This document shows positions 30,349-40,392 of a stretch of 64,000 bases of DNA, one piece after another. The stretch's first letter is position 1. The number at the start of each line of letters is the position of its first letter. The translations under genes and the position numbers were made by a program. The stretch covers positions 1,612,001-1,676,000 of the forward strand of contig NZ_CP042218.1 of NCBI RefSeq assembly GCF_007795095.1. The letters are read 5' to 3'. The notes under the pieces were generated by a model. The model ran no database searches and was not told where the DNA came from. It saw only the letters and a program-made list of their open reading frames with translations. Source of the DNA: Luteimonas granuli (lineage in GTDB: Bacteria; Pseudomonadota; Gammaproteobacteria; Xanthomonadales; Xanthomonadaceae).

Positions 30349-31230
30349 TCAGGGTTTGACGAAGCGCAGGGTCATCCGGTCGCTTTCGCCGATCGCCTGG
30401 TACTTCGCACGGTCCGCCTCGTCGTGGCGGTTGGTGGGAGGCAGCGTCCAGACGCCGTTGGGGTGGTCGCGGGTGTCGCGCGGGTTGGCGTTGATCTCGC
30501 TGGCTTCGTCCAGGCGGAAGCCGGCGGCGGTGGCCAGCGCGATCACCTGGTCCTGGCCCACGTAGCCGCTCCCGTCGTCGTCGGCCACCGCGGCGGCGGC
30601 CCGGTGCTCGACCACGCCCAGCACGCCGCCGGGCTTCAGCACGTCGAAGAAGCCCTTGAACATGCCCTCGGCCTGTCCCGACGAGCGCCAGTTGTGGACG
30701 TTGCGGAAGGTGAGCACGGCGTCGGCCGAGCCGGGCGGACCGAACACCGGCGCCGCAGGGTCGTAGGCGACCACGCGGGCCTGGCCGTAACGCTCCGGCG
30801 ACGAGGCGAACAGCGTTTCCAGCGTCGCCTTCGAGCGCGCGTAGTAGTCGCGGCGGCCCTCGGGCAGCGCCTGCGGATCGACGATCGCGGCGACGTAGCC
30901 GGCGCCCAGCCACGGCACCAGTATTTCGGCATACCAGCCGCCACCGGGGGTGATCTCGACCACGGTCCGGCCGGGCGCGATGCCGAAGAAGGCGAGCGTC
31001 TCGCGCGGATGGCGGTACGGGTCCCGGGCCATGTTCTCCGGCGTGCGCCAGGCACCGGCCAGGACCTGGTCGAGCGACGGGTCGGGAGTGTCCGCGGCGG
31101 TGGCGGACGCGGGGGCGGACTGTGCTCCGGCCGCCGCCGCCGCCGCGGAATCGGCGCCGCCGCCGGCGGGTGCGGCGCCGCAGGCGCAGAGCAGCAGCGG
31201 GAACAGGGCGAGCGGCAGGCATCGGGTCAT
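30349..31230 (-). CDS. Exported class I SAM-methyltransferase-fold lipoprotein
   Basis: 293 residues from ATG 31230. A lipoprotein signal (LFPLLLCACGA) and a Gly/Ala-rich linker precede a methyltransferase-like domain with motif I VVEITPGGGWYAEILVPWL and LTFRNVHNWRSSGQAEGMF. Relatives of this exported type exist in proteobacteria, but their substrate, and how SAM would reach them, are unclear to me. The stop touches the rluE start, so the two are probably co-expressed. Confidence 0.78.
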   Translation of the reverse strand: MTRCLPLALFPLLLCACGAAPAGGGADSAAAAAAGAQSAPASATAADTPDPSLDQVLAGAWRTPENMARDPYRHPRETLAFFGIAPGRTVVEITPGGGWYAEILVPWLGAGYVAAIVDPQALPEGRRDYYARSKATLETLFASSPERYGQARVVAYDPAAPVFGPPGSADAVLTFRNVHNWRSSGQAEGMFKGFFDVLKPGGVLGVVEHRAAAAVADDDGSGYVGQDQVIALATAAGFRLDEASEINANPRDTRDHPNGVWTLPPTNRHDEADRAKYQAIGESDRMTLRFVKP

Positions 31231-31276
31231 GGCGGCGTTTCCTGTTGGCGGGGCCGTCAGCCTAACGGCAAACCGT

Positions 31277-32194
31277 TCAGGCCGCGTCGTCCGTGCGACC
31301 GGTGGCCGCGACGTGGGCCACGTGCTCGGCCGCCTGCTCACGAAGCCAGTCGCGGAAGGCGACGAAGCTGTGCAGGCCCTCGCTGCGCGGCGGGTGCACC
31401 AGGTAGTGCGCGTATCCCGCCTTGAGCCGCCGGGGTGACAGGGTCACCAGTTGGCCGGCATCGAGCAGCAGGCGCGCCCGCGTGATCCGACCGAGCGCCA
31501 CGCCCACGCCGGCGAGCGCGGCACGGTGGTGCGATTCCGACTCGTCGAACACCGCCACGTACTGCGCCGGGGGCGCCATGCCCGCGAGCTCGAACCAGCG
31601 CAGCCATTCGCCGTCGGGATCGCCAAGCAGCGGCCACTGCGCCAGCGGCGGGTCGCCCTGCGCGCGCATCCGGTCCACCAGCGCCGGACTGGCCATCGGC
31701 ACCAGCCATTCGTCGAACAGGTGCTCGGCGGTGACGCCGGGCCAGTGGCCACGGCCGATGCGCAGCGCGACGTCGGCCGCGTCGTGCGCGCCGAAGTCGA
31801 CCAGGCGCTGGTCCGACTGCAGGTTGATCTCCAGCGCCGGATGCCCGGCCAGGAACGCACCCAGCCGCGGCACCAGCCAGGCCGACGCCATCGACGGCGT
31901 GGCGCTGATGGTCAGCACGTTGTCGCGGCGGGCCGCGAACGGCTGCAGCGCCTCGGTGATGGCGTCCAGGTGGGGGGCGATGCGGTCCAGCAGCTGGCGG
32001 CCCTCGGCGGTCGGCTGCACGCCGCGCGCGCCGCGCACCAGCAACGGATATCCCATCCGCTCCTCCAGCGCGCGCATCTGGTGGCTGAGTGCGCTGACGG
32101 TGAGGTGCAGTGATTCGGCGGCCCGCGAAAGATTGCCGTGGCGGGCCGCGGCGACGAAGCCGGGAAGGGCGTGGAGGGGCGCGCGGGATGCCAT
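31277..32194 (-). CDS. LysR-family transcriptional regulator (GcvA-like)
   Basis: 305 residues. N-terminal winged HTH: LPGFVAAARHGNLSRAAESL, then HLTVSALSHQMRALEERMGY. A substrate-binding effector domain follows (about 90-295), with the GcvA/AmpR subgroup pattern GDPDGEWLRWFELAG. It is divergent from the 90-residue gene at 32296, with two inverted repeats in the 101-bp gap, the usual arrangement for a LysR regulator and its target. Confidence 0.88.
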   Translation of the reverse strand: MASRAPLHALPGFVAAARHGNLSRAAESLHLTVSALSHQMRALEERMGYPLLVRGARGVQPTAEGRQLLDRIAPHLDAITEALQPFAARRDNVLTISATPSMASAWLVPRLGAFLAGHPALEINLQSDQRLVDFGAHDAADVALRIGRGHWPGVTAEHLFDEWLVPMASPALVDRMRAQGDPPLAQWPLLGDPDGEWLRWFELAGMAPPAQYVAVFDESESHHRAALAGVGVALGRITRARLLLDAGQLVTLSPRRLKAGYAHYLVHPPRSEGLHSFVAFRDWLREQAAEHVAHVAATGRTDDAA

Positions 32195-32199
32195 TGGGT

Positions 32200-32214
32200 T
32201 TGAATCTGATTCAA
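32200..32214. promoter_or_regulatory. Candidate LysR operator 1
   Basis: Perfect palindrome TTGAATCTGATTCAA (7-1-7) six bp from the lysR start. It overlaps where a -35 for the rightward gene would be, given a TATGCT at 32228-32233. Confidence 0.6.
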
Positions 32215-32249
32215 GACTGGCTTGCAGTATGCTCGCTTTTCACGACCGA

Positions 32250-32271
32250 GAATCGGGAATATTTTCGATTC
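32250..32271. promoter_or_regulatory. Candidate operator 2 in the LysR divergent gap
   Basis: Inverted repeat GAATCG / CGATTC with a 10-bp AT-rich centre (GGAATATTTT), 24 bp before the start of the 90-residue gene. It shares the GAATC half-site with operator 1. Confidence 0.5.
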
Positions 32272-32295
32272 CACTCAAGACAACGGAGTGGAACC

Positions 32296-32568
32296 ATGCG
32301 TATCTTCCATGATCTCCTCACGCTGCATGGCTACGTGACCGAGCCACGCCTGCTTCGCGAGCTGGCCGGCGCGCCCGGGACCCACGCGCCCGGGACCGGA
32401 GCACCCGCCGCGACCGGCACCGACGTCGGCCCGGCGGAGCTTCGGCCTTTGGCCGCGCCCTCCGCGCAGGCCGGACAGCCTGGCGAAACCCGGCCCGCGG
32501 TCGCGGTCGCGGGCTTCGGCCGCGGCGTGGTCACGCTGTGCGCGACCGCGCTCTCGCTGTTCCGCTGA
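32296..32568 (+). CDS. Small protein of unknown function, divergent from lysR
   Basis: 90 residues from ATG 32296, with GGAG seven bases upstream as ribosome-binding site. The sequence begins MRIFHDLLTLHGYVTEPRLL, then a Pro/Ala/Gly-rich middle, and ends VVTLCATALSLFR. No family recognised. Its position, good ribosome-binding site and the operators in the shared gap suggest control by the neighbouring LysR protein. Its last 38 bp overlap the convergent aceK end. Confidence 0.6.
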   Translation: MRIFHDLLTLHGYVTEPRLLRELAGAPGTHAPGTGAPAATGTDVGPAELRPLAAPSAQAGQPGETRPAVAVAGFGRGVVTLCATALSLFR

Positions 32569-34297
32569 GGCCCGGCGCGCCCAGGCGCGCCGACTCGGGA
32601 TAGGGTGGAACGTCCAGGTACCCGTCGTTGCGCAGGCGGGCCTGGATGCCGCGCCACCATCGCGCCTGGAAGACTCCCGGATGCGCGTCCAGCAGCGCCT
32701 GTCGCAGCGCCGGCGACAGGCCGAGGAAGTGCGTGAACAGCTCCGGGAAGACGTCTGCGGGGTGCGCGTACAGCCAGTCCTGCAGTGGTCGCGTTTCGTC
32801 CTCCCCATGCGCTTCGGGCACCTCGCGGAAGTTCACCTCCTCGAGCAGGCACAGTTCGTCGAAGTCGTAGAACAGCGCGCGCCCGTTGCGCGACACGCCG
32901 AAGTTCTTCAGCAGCAGGTCGCCGGGAAAGATGCCGCTGCGCGCGAGGTCGGTGACCGCCTGCCCATAGTCGATCACCGCGTGCCGCGCCGGTGCCTCCG
33001 GCATCTCGCGCGCGTACAGGTCCAGCGGCCGCAGCCGACGCTCGACGTAGCAGTGGCGGACGAGGACCATGTCGCGCTCGGCGGAGACGGTCTCGGCGCA
33101 CTCGCCCAGCAGCTCGTCGAGCATGTCCGGCGCGAAGGCCGCGCGCGGGAAGCGCAGGCGGCGGAATTCCTGCGCCTCCACCAGCCGGCCGACGCGGTCG
33201 CGGCGTGCGACCAGCCGGTACTTGGCCTCGATGTCGGCGCGCACGCTGTCCTTGGGCTCGGCGAAACGGTCGCGGATGACCTTGAACACCACCGGCAGCG
33301 CGCGCGGGGTGAACACCGCCATCACCATGCCGCGCACGCCGTCCGCGCGCACCAGGCGTTCTTCCGGATGGGTGGCGAAGTGGCGCTGGATCTCGCGGTA
33401 GCGCTCGGTCTTGCCCTGCTTGCCGCGGCCGAGCACCGAGTACAGCTCCGACACCGGCTTGGCCGGCAGCAGCGCCTTCAGGAAGGCGACCGCGTCGCCC
33501 ACGCGCCGCAGGTCGGCGTGGAACCAGCTGCGGGCATGGCCGAACAGCATCGATACCTGCGCGTGCTCGGTCAGCAGCGCGTCGGCGCGCACGCCGTCGG
33601 CGTCGTTCACCAGCGCGACCACCAGCGGTCGCGGTCCGTCGGCGGCGTCGATGCGCCCGACCAGGTAGGCGCGGCGCTCGCGGTAGAAGACCGTGTCGAG
33701 CAGGCCGACGCCCGGGTCGCGGCCGCCGACCCGGGCGGCGATCGCCTCGGCGATGGCGCGCGCATCGGCGTCCAGGTCGCGATGCGCGAACCCGCGCGCG
33801 CCCAGCGCGGCTCGCCAGCGGGTGAAGGCCTCGGCTCCGTCAGGCAGCGGTCGCAGTTCGCCCGGGCACTCCGGATCGCCCGCCGCGCCCTCGCCCGGGT
33901 CGTGGAATTCCAGCGACGGAGCGACGCCCTCGGTGAGGAAGAACCGCCGCGACATCGAATTGAACAGCGTCCGCGCCAGCGCGGCATCGGGCCGCCCCCC
34001 GGTGAGGGCACCGTAGGCATCGCGCACCGCCGCCCAGAACGACCGCGACCGCATCCGCTCGCCGGCCAGCGCCTCGAAGCGCCCCAGCGCCTCGCCCAGG
34101 AAGGCGTCGGCCAGGTCGATGCGCGCCACCGCGTCGCGCTGCGCCCCCACCCAGTCGCGGCGCACGAACCGTCGCCGTGCGCGCCGCGTCAGGTCTCCGA
34201 AGCGCGCCTCGTAGTCCTCGAACGCATCCAGCACCAGCGCGGCCGCGCGCGCGACAAGCGGATCGTCCGACAGGCCGGGCATCGCCCGAGTATTCAT
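32531..34297 (-). CDS. aceK: Isocitrate dehydrogenase kinase/phosphatase
   Basis: About 588 residues from ATG 34297 (MNTRAMPGLSD); ATG 34282 is also possible. AceK features: ATP-binding core PVVFKVIRDRFAEPKDS, catalytic region IFPGDLLLKNFGVSRNG followed by LFYDFDEL, and the C-terminal ALLDAHPGVFQARWW. It phosphorylates and dephosphorylates isocitrate dehydrogenase to divert carbon to the glyoxylate shunt. It lies just downstream of its substrate gene icd, separated by a strong hairpin, rather than in an aceBA operon. Confidence 0.95.
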   Translation of the reverse strand: MNTRAMPGLSDDPLVARAAALVLDAFEDYEARFGDLTRRARRRFVRRDWVGAQRDAVARIDLADAFLGEALGRFEALAGERMRSRSFWAAVRDAYGALTGGRPDAALARTLFNSMSRRFFLTEGVAPSLEFHDPGEGAAGDPECPGELRPLPDGAEAFTRWRAALGARGFAHRDLDADARAIAEAIAARVGGRDPGVGLLDTVFYRERRAYLVGRIDAADGPRPLVVALVNDADGVRADALLTEHAQVSMLFGHARSWFHADLRRVGDAVAFLKALLPAKPVSELYSVLGRGKQGKTERYREIQRHFATHPEERLVRADGVRGMVMAVFTPRALPVVFKVIRDRFAEPKDSVRADIEAKYRLVARRDRVGRLVEAQEFRRLRFPRAAFAPDMLDELLGECAETVSAERDMVLVRHCYVERRLRPLDLYAREMPEAPARHAVIDYGQAVTDLARSGIFPGDLLLKNFGVSRNGRALFYDFDELCLLEEVNFREVPEAHGEDETRPLQDWLYAHPADVFPELFTHFLGLSPALRQALLDAHPGVFQARWWRGIQARLRNDGYLDVPPYPESARLGAPGLSGTARARSRTA

Positions 34298-34349
34298 GGC
34301 GCGGGTGGTGGCCGGATGAAGGGATGCCGAGTGGAAGGCGGAAAACGAC

Positions 34350-34377
34350 AATGCCCGCGATTCGCATCGCGGGCATT
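34350..34377 (-). terminator. Terminator of icd
   Basis: Perfect 12-bp stem AATGCCCGCGAT / ATCGCGGGCATT with a TCGC loop. On the minus strand it is followed by a short T-run (GTCGTTTTCC). It lies between the icd stop and the aceK start. Confidence 0.8.
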
Positions 34378-34415
34378 GCGGTCACTGCGGTCGAACGGCC
34401 GGAGCCGCGGCGGGA

Positions 34416-35744
<1,329 letters not shown>

Positions 35745-35860
35745 CGGGTTCCTCCAGGGGTGCCGCGGCGCCGTGGCGCGCGGCGGATGTGGACCGCCAT
35801 TGTCGCGCTTCGCGCCGGCGCGGGCAAAGGCGGAAGCCGTGTCGGGACCATGGACACGCA

Positions 35861-35890
35861 AAGGCGCGGCCCCGGACGGGACCGCGCCTT
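35861..35890 (-). terminator. Hairpin downstream of the LysM-lipoprotein pair
   Basis: Stem AAGGCGCGG / CCGCGCCTT extended by CCC/GGG pairing, 18 bp past the lipoprotein stop on the minus strand. No long T-run. Confidence 0.6.
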
Positions 35891-35907
35891 CGGACATGCC
35901 GCGCGGG

Positions 35908-36399
35908 TCAGCGCACTTCGAAATCGCGGGTCTGCACCACCTCGCCGTCGTGGAGGATCTCCACCCGGTACCTGCCGGTGGGCCAGCCGTCCGGCTTGCT
36001 GACCTGGAAGGCCGTGGTACCCGTGCCGGTGAAGGCGAAGTCGCGGCTGGTCTCGTCCACCAGCTGGCCGTCCTCGTAGGTCCAGCGCGCGGTGAGGCGG
36101 CCGGTCTGCGGCGCGGGGTCGGACGAGGACGTGGTCACCGAGGCGTGGATGGTGTCGGTGCTGGCGAACGTGGTGCTGGGCATGGTGACGCGGTTGCCGG
36201 CATCGACGGCGTTGCCGAGGTCCACCGAGGTCACGGTCACCGCGGGCGCGGGCGTCGCTGCCGGGGGCGCCGGCGCGGGAGCAGGAGCGGGAGCAGCGGC
36301 GGGCGGCGGCGGTGCGGGTTCTTCCTTCCTGCAACCCGCGAGGGCGAGCGTGCCCAGCAGCGCCGCGGTCAATGCGGGAGTGATGGCGTTGCGCGTCAT
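35908..36399 (-). CDS. Hypothetical lipoprotein
   Basis: 163 residues from ATG 36399. The lipoprotein signal ends [11 protein letters not shown]. An Ala/Pro linker (about 28-55) leads to a beta-rich domain (about 55-163; [20 protein letters not shown], and [20 protein letters not shown]) that looks immunoglobulin-like. It overlaps the LysM gene by ATGA, so it is translationally coupled to a peptidoglycan-binding protein. Function unknown. Confidence 0.7.
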   Translation of the reverse strand: MTRNAITPALTAALLGTLALAGCRKEEPAPPPPAAAPAPAPAPAPPAATPAPAVTVTSVDLGNAVDAGNRVTMPSTTFASTDTIHASVTTSSSDPAPQTGRLTARWTYEDGQLVDETSRDFAFTGTGTTAFQVSKPDGWPTGRYRVEILHDGEVVQTRDFEVR

Positions 36400-36803
36400 G
36401 GCCTGTCTCCGTGGGGGCTGGTCTTGGTGCGGTCGTCTTCTCGGGGGGCGGCAGGGATCTTCAGGACCTGGCCGGGCCGGATCCGGTCGGGATCGTCCAG
36501 CTGGTCGCGGTTGGCGTCGAAGATGCGCCGCCACTGGCTGGCCCTGCCGTAGTGGGCCTGGGCGATGTGCGAGAGAGTGTCGCCCTGCTTCACCGTGTAC
36601 TCGCTGGCGCCGGCGATCTCCTCGGTCGAGGTCACCGAGGACTGCACGTTGCCGAAGTCGGACCCGGGTCCGGGTGCACCCTCGGTGCTGCGGACCCCGC
36701 TGCGGACGTTGCCGAAGTCCGGCTTTCCGCCCTTGGCCACGGATGCCTTGGTGGGCTCGAGGGAGAGCGAGCCGGGGTCGTCGGGGTTCTGGGGTCTGGT
36801 CAT
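36396..36803 (-). CDS. LysM-domain protein
   Basis: 135 residues from ATG 36803. The first 75 residues are low-complexity and contain two related blocks (PDFGNVRSGVRSTEG and SDFGNVQSSVTSTEE). The C-terminal LysM domain is YTVKQGDTLSHIAQAHYGRA followed by RIRPGQVLKIP. There is no signal peptide, so either it stays cytoplasmic, as E. coli LysM protein Kbp does, or the start is mis-set. Coupled to the following lipoprotein gene. Confidence 0.8.
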   Translation of the reverse strand: MTRPQNPDDPGSLSLEPTKASVAKGGKPDFGNVRSGVRSTEGAPGPGSDFGNVQSSVTSTEEIAGASEYTVKQGDTLSHIAQAHYGRASQWRRIFDANRDQLDDPDRIRPGQVLKIPAAPREDDRTKTSPHGDRP

Positions 36804-36904
36804 TCCGGCCTCCTGCGGGACGCGTGACGGCCACAGGAAAGCACCGGCTCCGTTAAGGGAGCATCGCGGCGGCGGGCGCTCGCCCGGCGCCGACGCGGGC
36901 GGGA

Positions 36905-37774
36905 CTACTGCCGGGGATCGCGCGCCGGGGTCGGCGCGGCCAGCCCTGGCGTGGCCCGCCAGGGGTTGATGTCGAGCCCGCCTCGACGGGTGTAGCGTGC
37001 CTCGACCGACAGCTCCTCCGGCCGGCAGCACGCGAGCAGGTCGACGAAGATCCGCTCCACGCACTGCTCGTGGAACTCCGCGTGCTCGCGGAACGACACC
37101 AGGTAGCGCAGCAGGCCTGCGCGGTCGATGCGCGGGCCGCGGTAGGCGATGCGCACGCTGGCCCAGTCGGGCTGGCCGGTGACCGGGCAGTTGGACTTGA
37201 GCAGGTCCGAGTGCAGCAGTTCGTGCGCCCGGTCGTGGGCGTCCGCGGACAGCAGCGAGGGGTTGGGTGCGTCATATTCGTCGCAGGCCACGTCGAGTCC
37301 GTCGATGGAGATGGGCGCAGGGCTGGCGTCGCCCTCGAGTTCCCGCGTCACGCAGGGATTGCGCTCGGCGCCGCGGCGGTCGCCGCCTTCGACCGGCGGC
37401 AGGCCGAACACGACCGCGACCGCGCCGCCGGCGGCCGCCGACAGGTCGGCCGCGATCCGGGCCCGGACGTCGTCCACGCCGGCGAAGCGCTCGGAATTCA
37501 GTGAGTTGAGGTAGAGCTTGAGCGACTTGGACTCGACCAGCCGCGGCGAATCGGCCGGCACGGTGAAGGTCGCGGTCGCGACCACCGGCTTGCCGCGGCG
37601 GTCCAGCCAGGACAGTTCGTAGGCGTGCCAGCGGTCGTGGCCGGTGAAGGGAAGCGCGTCGCCGGCGATGCCGAGTGCATCGCGGCCCGCGTCGCGCGCG
37701 ATCGGGAACAGCAGCGCCGGATCGTAGGCGCGCGGATAGGCGACGTCGCGGCCGAGGGGGAGTTCGCTGGTCAT
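36905..37774 (-). CDS. queF: NADPH-dependent 7-cyano-7-deazaguanine reductase (long QueF type)
   Basis: 289 residues from ATG 37774. The QueF motif [11 protein letters not shown] (81-91) binds substrate and cofactor. The catalytic Cys is C196 in [13 protein letters not shown], with D203. The bimodular length matches the E. coli-type enzyme rather than the short Bacillus type. It reduces preQ0 to preQ1 in queuosine synthesis. No other que gene is in the window. Confidence 0.95.
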   Translation of the reverse strand: MTSELPLGRDVAYPRAYDPALLFPIARDAGRDALGIAGDALPFTGHDRWHAYELSWLDRRGKPVVATATFTVPADSPRLVESKSLKLYLNSLNSERFAGVDDVRARIAADLSAAAGGAVAVVFGLPPVEGGDRRGAERNPCVTRELEGDASPAPISIDGLDVACDEYDAPNPSLLSADAHDRAHELLHSDLLKSNCPVTGQPDWASVRIAYRGPRIDRAGLLRYLVSFREHAEFHEQCVERIFVDLLACCRPEELSVEARYTRRGGLDINPWRATPGLAAPTPARDPRQ

Positions 37775-37843
37775 GCCGGCATTATCGCCCCTCCACACCG
37801 CGCTACCCCCTCCACCCGCGCCACACACATTGCCCGCGGGGGC

Positions 37844-39175
37844 TCAGGGCGCGGCGCCGTGCAGGTAGTCCAGGGACAGCTGCAGCATCGCCCGCAGGCC
37901 GACGTCGAGGGCGGACTCGTCGAGGAAGAACTCCGGCGAGTGGTTGCTCGGCGCCTTCGCCGGATCCTGGCCCGCGGGCGTGGCACCAACGAAGAAGAAC
38001 AGCCCCGGCACCTCGCGCGCGTAATACGAGAAGTCCTCGGCGCCCATCGTCAGCGGCATGTCGATGAGCCCGCCCTCGCCCACCACCTTCTGCAGGCTCG
38101 GACGCATGCGTGCGGTCAGCGCCGGGTCGTTGGCGGTGACCGGCGTTCCCACGGTGTCGGGCACGTTCGCCACCACGGTGGCGCCGTGCGCGGCGGCGAC
38201 CTTCTCGGCGACGTTCTTCAGGTCGGCGAACACCGCCTCGCGCATGCCTTCGTCGAAGGTGCGGATGGTGCCGACCAGTTCGACCTGGTCGGGGATGATG
38301 TTGAAGCGCACGCCGCCCTTGATCGCGCCGAAGCTCAGCACCACCGGCAGCCGGGAGATGTCCTGGCGGCGGCTGACCACGGTCTGCGCGGTGCCGATGA
38401 CATCGGCCGCGGCCACGATCGGGTCGACCCCGCCCCAGGGCCGCGAGCCGTGCGTCTGCCGGCCCTTGACCACGATGTTGAAACGGTCCGAGGCCGCCAT
38501 CGTGGGCCCGCTCCGCACGCCGATCCGGCCGGCGTTGAGGGTCGAGAACACGTGCAGGCCGAACACCGCCTCGGGCCGGAAGTCGTCGAAGACGCCCTGC
38601 GCCAGCATCACCTCGGCGCCGCCCTCCTCGCCGTCCGGCGGGCCTTCTTCGGCCGGCTGGAAGATGAAGAGCACTTCGCCCGGCAGCTCGTCGCGCATCT
38701 TCACCAGCGCCTCGGCCACGCCCATGAGGATGCTGGTGTGGGCGTCGTGGCCGCAGGCGTGCATCACGCCCACGGTCTCGCCGCGGAAGGTGCTGGTGGC
38801 CTTCGAGGCGAAGGGCAGCCCGGTGGCCTCGGTCACCGGCAGCGCGTCCATGTCGGCGCGCAGCGCGATGCGCGGACCCGGCTTCCCGCCCTTCAGCACG
38901 GCCGTCACGCCGGTGGTGGCGATCCCGGTCTTCGGCTCCAGTCCCAGCGCCCGCAGGTGGTCGGCGACCAGGGCGGCGGTCCGGGTCTCGCGGTTGCCGA
39001 GCTCGGGATGCCGGTGGATGTCGCGGCGCCAGGCCAGGACCTTGTCCTGCAAGGCCGCGCCCGCTGCGGCGACCTCAGGGCGCTGGGCGTCCTGTGCGTG
39101 CAGCGCGGCTGGCGCCAGCGCCGCGAGGGCAAGGGCGATGGACAGGACGCTGGTGCGTGCGGCGACGCTGGGCAT
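37844..39175 (-). CDS. Secreted M20-family amidohydrolase
   Basis: 443 residues from ATG 39175 with a Sec signal peptide (ALAALAPAALHAQ). Metal-binding motifs of the M20D group: RRDIHRHPELGNRE, MHACGHDAHTSILMG, FQPAEEGPPDGEEGG and MGAEDFSYY. Such enzymes deacylate N-acyl amino acids or hydrolyse amide-linked amino acids such as hippurate. The substrate cannot be set from sequence. It stands alone, leftward, 74 bp after zapE. Confidence 0.88.
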   Translation of the reverse strand: MPSVAARTSVLSIALALAALAPAALHAQDAQRPEVAAAGAALQDKVLAWRRDIHRHPELGNRETRTAALVADHLRALGLEPKTGIATTGVTAVLKGGKPGPRIALRADMDALPVTEATGLPFASKATSTFRGETVGVMHACGHDAHTSILMGVAEALVKMRDELPGEVLFIFQPAEEGPPDGEEGGAEVMLAQGVFDDFRPEAVFGLHVFSTLNAGRIGVRSGPTMAASDRFNIVVKGRQTHGSRPWGGVDPIVAAADVIGTAQTVVSRRQDISRLPVVLSFGAIKGGVRFNIIPDQVELVGTIRTFDEGMREAVFADLKNVAEKVAAAHGATVVANVPDTVGTPVTANDPALTARMRPSLQKVVGEGGLIDMPLTMGAEDFSYYAREVPGLFFFVGATPAGQDPAKAPSNHSPEFFLDESALDVGLRAMLQLSLDYLHGAAP

Positions 39176-39249
39176 GGATCGGCTCTCCCCGGGACGATCG
39201 GCCGAGCTTACCCCGCGCGCACTCCCGCAGGGAGCTGCGGGAGGCGGCG

Positions 39250-40392
39250 TCAGAGGTGGTGGCGGGCGAGGTAGTCCTTCGACTGCATCTCGATCAGCCG
39301 GGATGCGGTGCGCTCGAAGGCGCCCACCAGCCGCTCGCCGGTGTACAGCCCGTGCGCCGGCGCCTCGGCCGTGCAGACCAGCTTGACGTTGCGGTCGTAG
39401 GCCTCGTCGATGAAGGTGACGAAGCGGCGCGCGGCGTCGTCGCGCAACGCGTCCATCACCGGGATGCCGCCCAGCAGCACGGTGTGGAACTCGGTGGCGA
39501 TCTCGATGTAATCCGACGACCCGCGCGGGCCTTCGCACAGCGCCGCGAAATCGAACCAGACCATGCCCGGGCAGCGCGCGCGGGTCGCGATGCGCCGGCC
39601 CTCGAGCTCGATGCTGCCGTCGCGGTGGGCGTCACCGCCGCCCAGCGCATGCCAGCGCGCCTCCAGCCAGGCGTCCGACCCGGCGTCCAGCGGCGCGCGG
39701 TACACCGGCGACCGGGTCAGCTCGCGCAGCCGGTAGTCGGTGTCGCTGATGATCTCCAGCACCTGGCAGTGCCGTTCCAGCAGCGAGATCGCCGGCAGGA
39801 AGCGCGCGCGTTGCAGGCCGTCGGCGTAAAGCCCCGAGGGCTGGATGTTGGACGTGGTCACCAGCACGATGCCTTCGGCGAACATGCGCTCCAGCAGCCG
39901 CGCCAGCAGCATCGCATCGCCGATATCGCTGACGAAGAACTCGTCGAGCACCAGCAGGCGCAGCGAACGCCGCCACTCGGCCACGATCGCGGCCAGCGGA
40001 TCGCGCTCGCCGGCATGCGCGCGCAGGCGCTCGTGGACCACGCGCATGAAGCGGTGGAAGTGGGTGCGCCGCTTGCCGTTGCCGTCGCCGCCCTTTGCCT
40101 CCGGCTTCGCCACCGGCAGCGGCAGCCCGGCGTAGAACAGGTCGACCATGAAGGTCTTGCCGCGGCCGACGCCGCCCCAGAGGTAGAGGCCCTGGGGAGC
40201 GTCCATGCCGCTGCTGCCGCCGAAGCTGCGCGCAAGCCAGCCGCGGCGCGGCGGGGCCGCGAGCAGGGCATCGTGCACGCGGTCGAGCGCCGCCAGCGGC
40301 GCATGCTGGGCCGGGTCGTCGCTCCAGTCCCCTCGCGCCACGCCCTCGCGGTAGGCCTGCGACGGACGCGCTGCGTCCGTGGCTTCAGCCAT
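39250..40392 (-). CDS. zapE: Cell division ATPase ZapE (AFG1-like)
   Basis: 380 residues from ATG 40392. Walker A is LYLWGGVGRGKTFMVDLF (about 69-86), Walker B LLVLDEFFVSDIGDAM, and the family segments LVTTSNIQPSGLYADGLQR and FIDEAYDRNVKLVCTAEAP. ZapE binds FtsZ and acts in division under stress and low oxygen in E. coli. The start overlaps the upstream hydrolase gene by 8 bp. Confidence 0.92.
   Translation of the reverse strand: MAEATDAARPSQAYREGVARGDWSDDPAQHAPLAALDRVHDALLAAPPRRGWLARSFGGSSGMDAPQGLYLWGGVGRGKTFMVDLFYAGLPLPVAKPEAKGGDGNGKRRTHFHRFMRVVHERLRAHAGERDPLAAIVAEWRRSLRLLVLDEFFVSDIGDAMLLARLLERMFAEGIVLVTTSNIQPSGLYADGLQRARFLPAISLLERHCQVLEIISDTDYRLRELTRSPVYRAPLDAGSDAWLEARWHALGGGDAHRDGSIELEGRRIATRARCPGMVWFDFAALCEGPRGSSDYIEIATEFHTVLLGGIPVMDALRDDAARRFVTFIDEAYDRNVKLVCTAEAPAHGLYTGERLVGAFERTASRLIEMQSKDYLARHHL

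Noticed and set aside
37775-37843. PreQ1 riboswitch ahead of queF
   Set aside because: The short leader shows no C-rich pseudoknot pattern of a preQ1 aptamer, and such riboswitches are rare before queF in this group.
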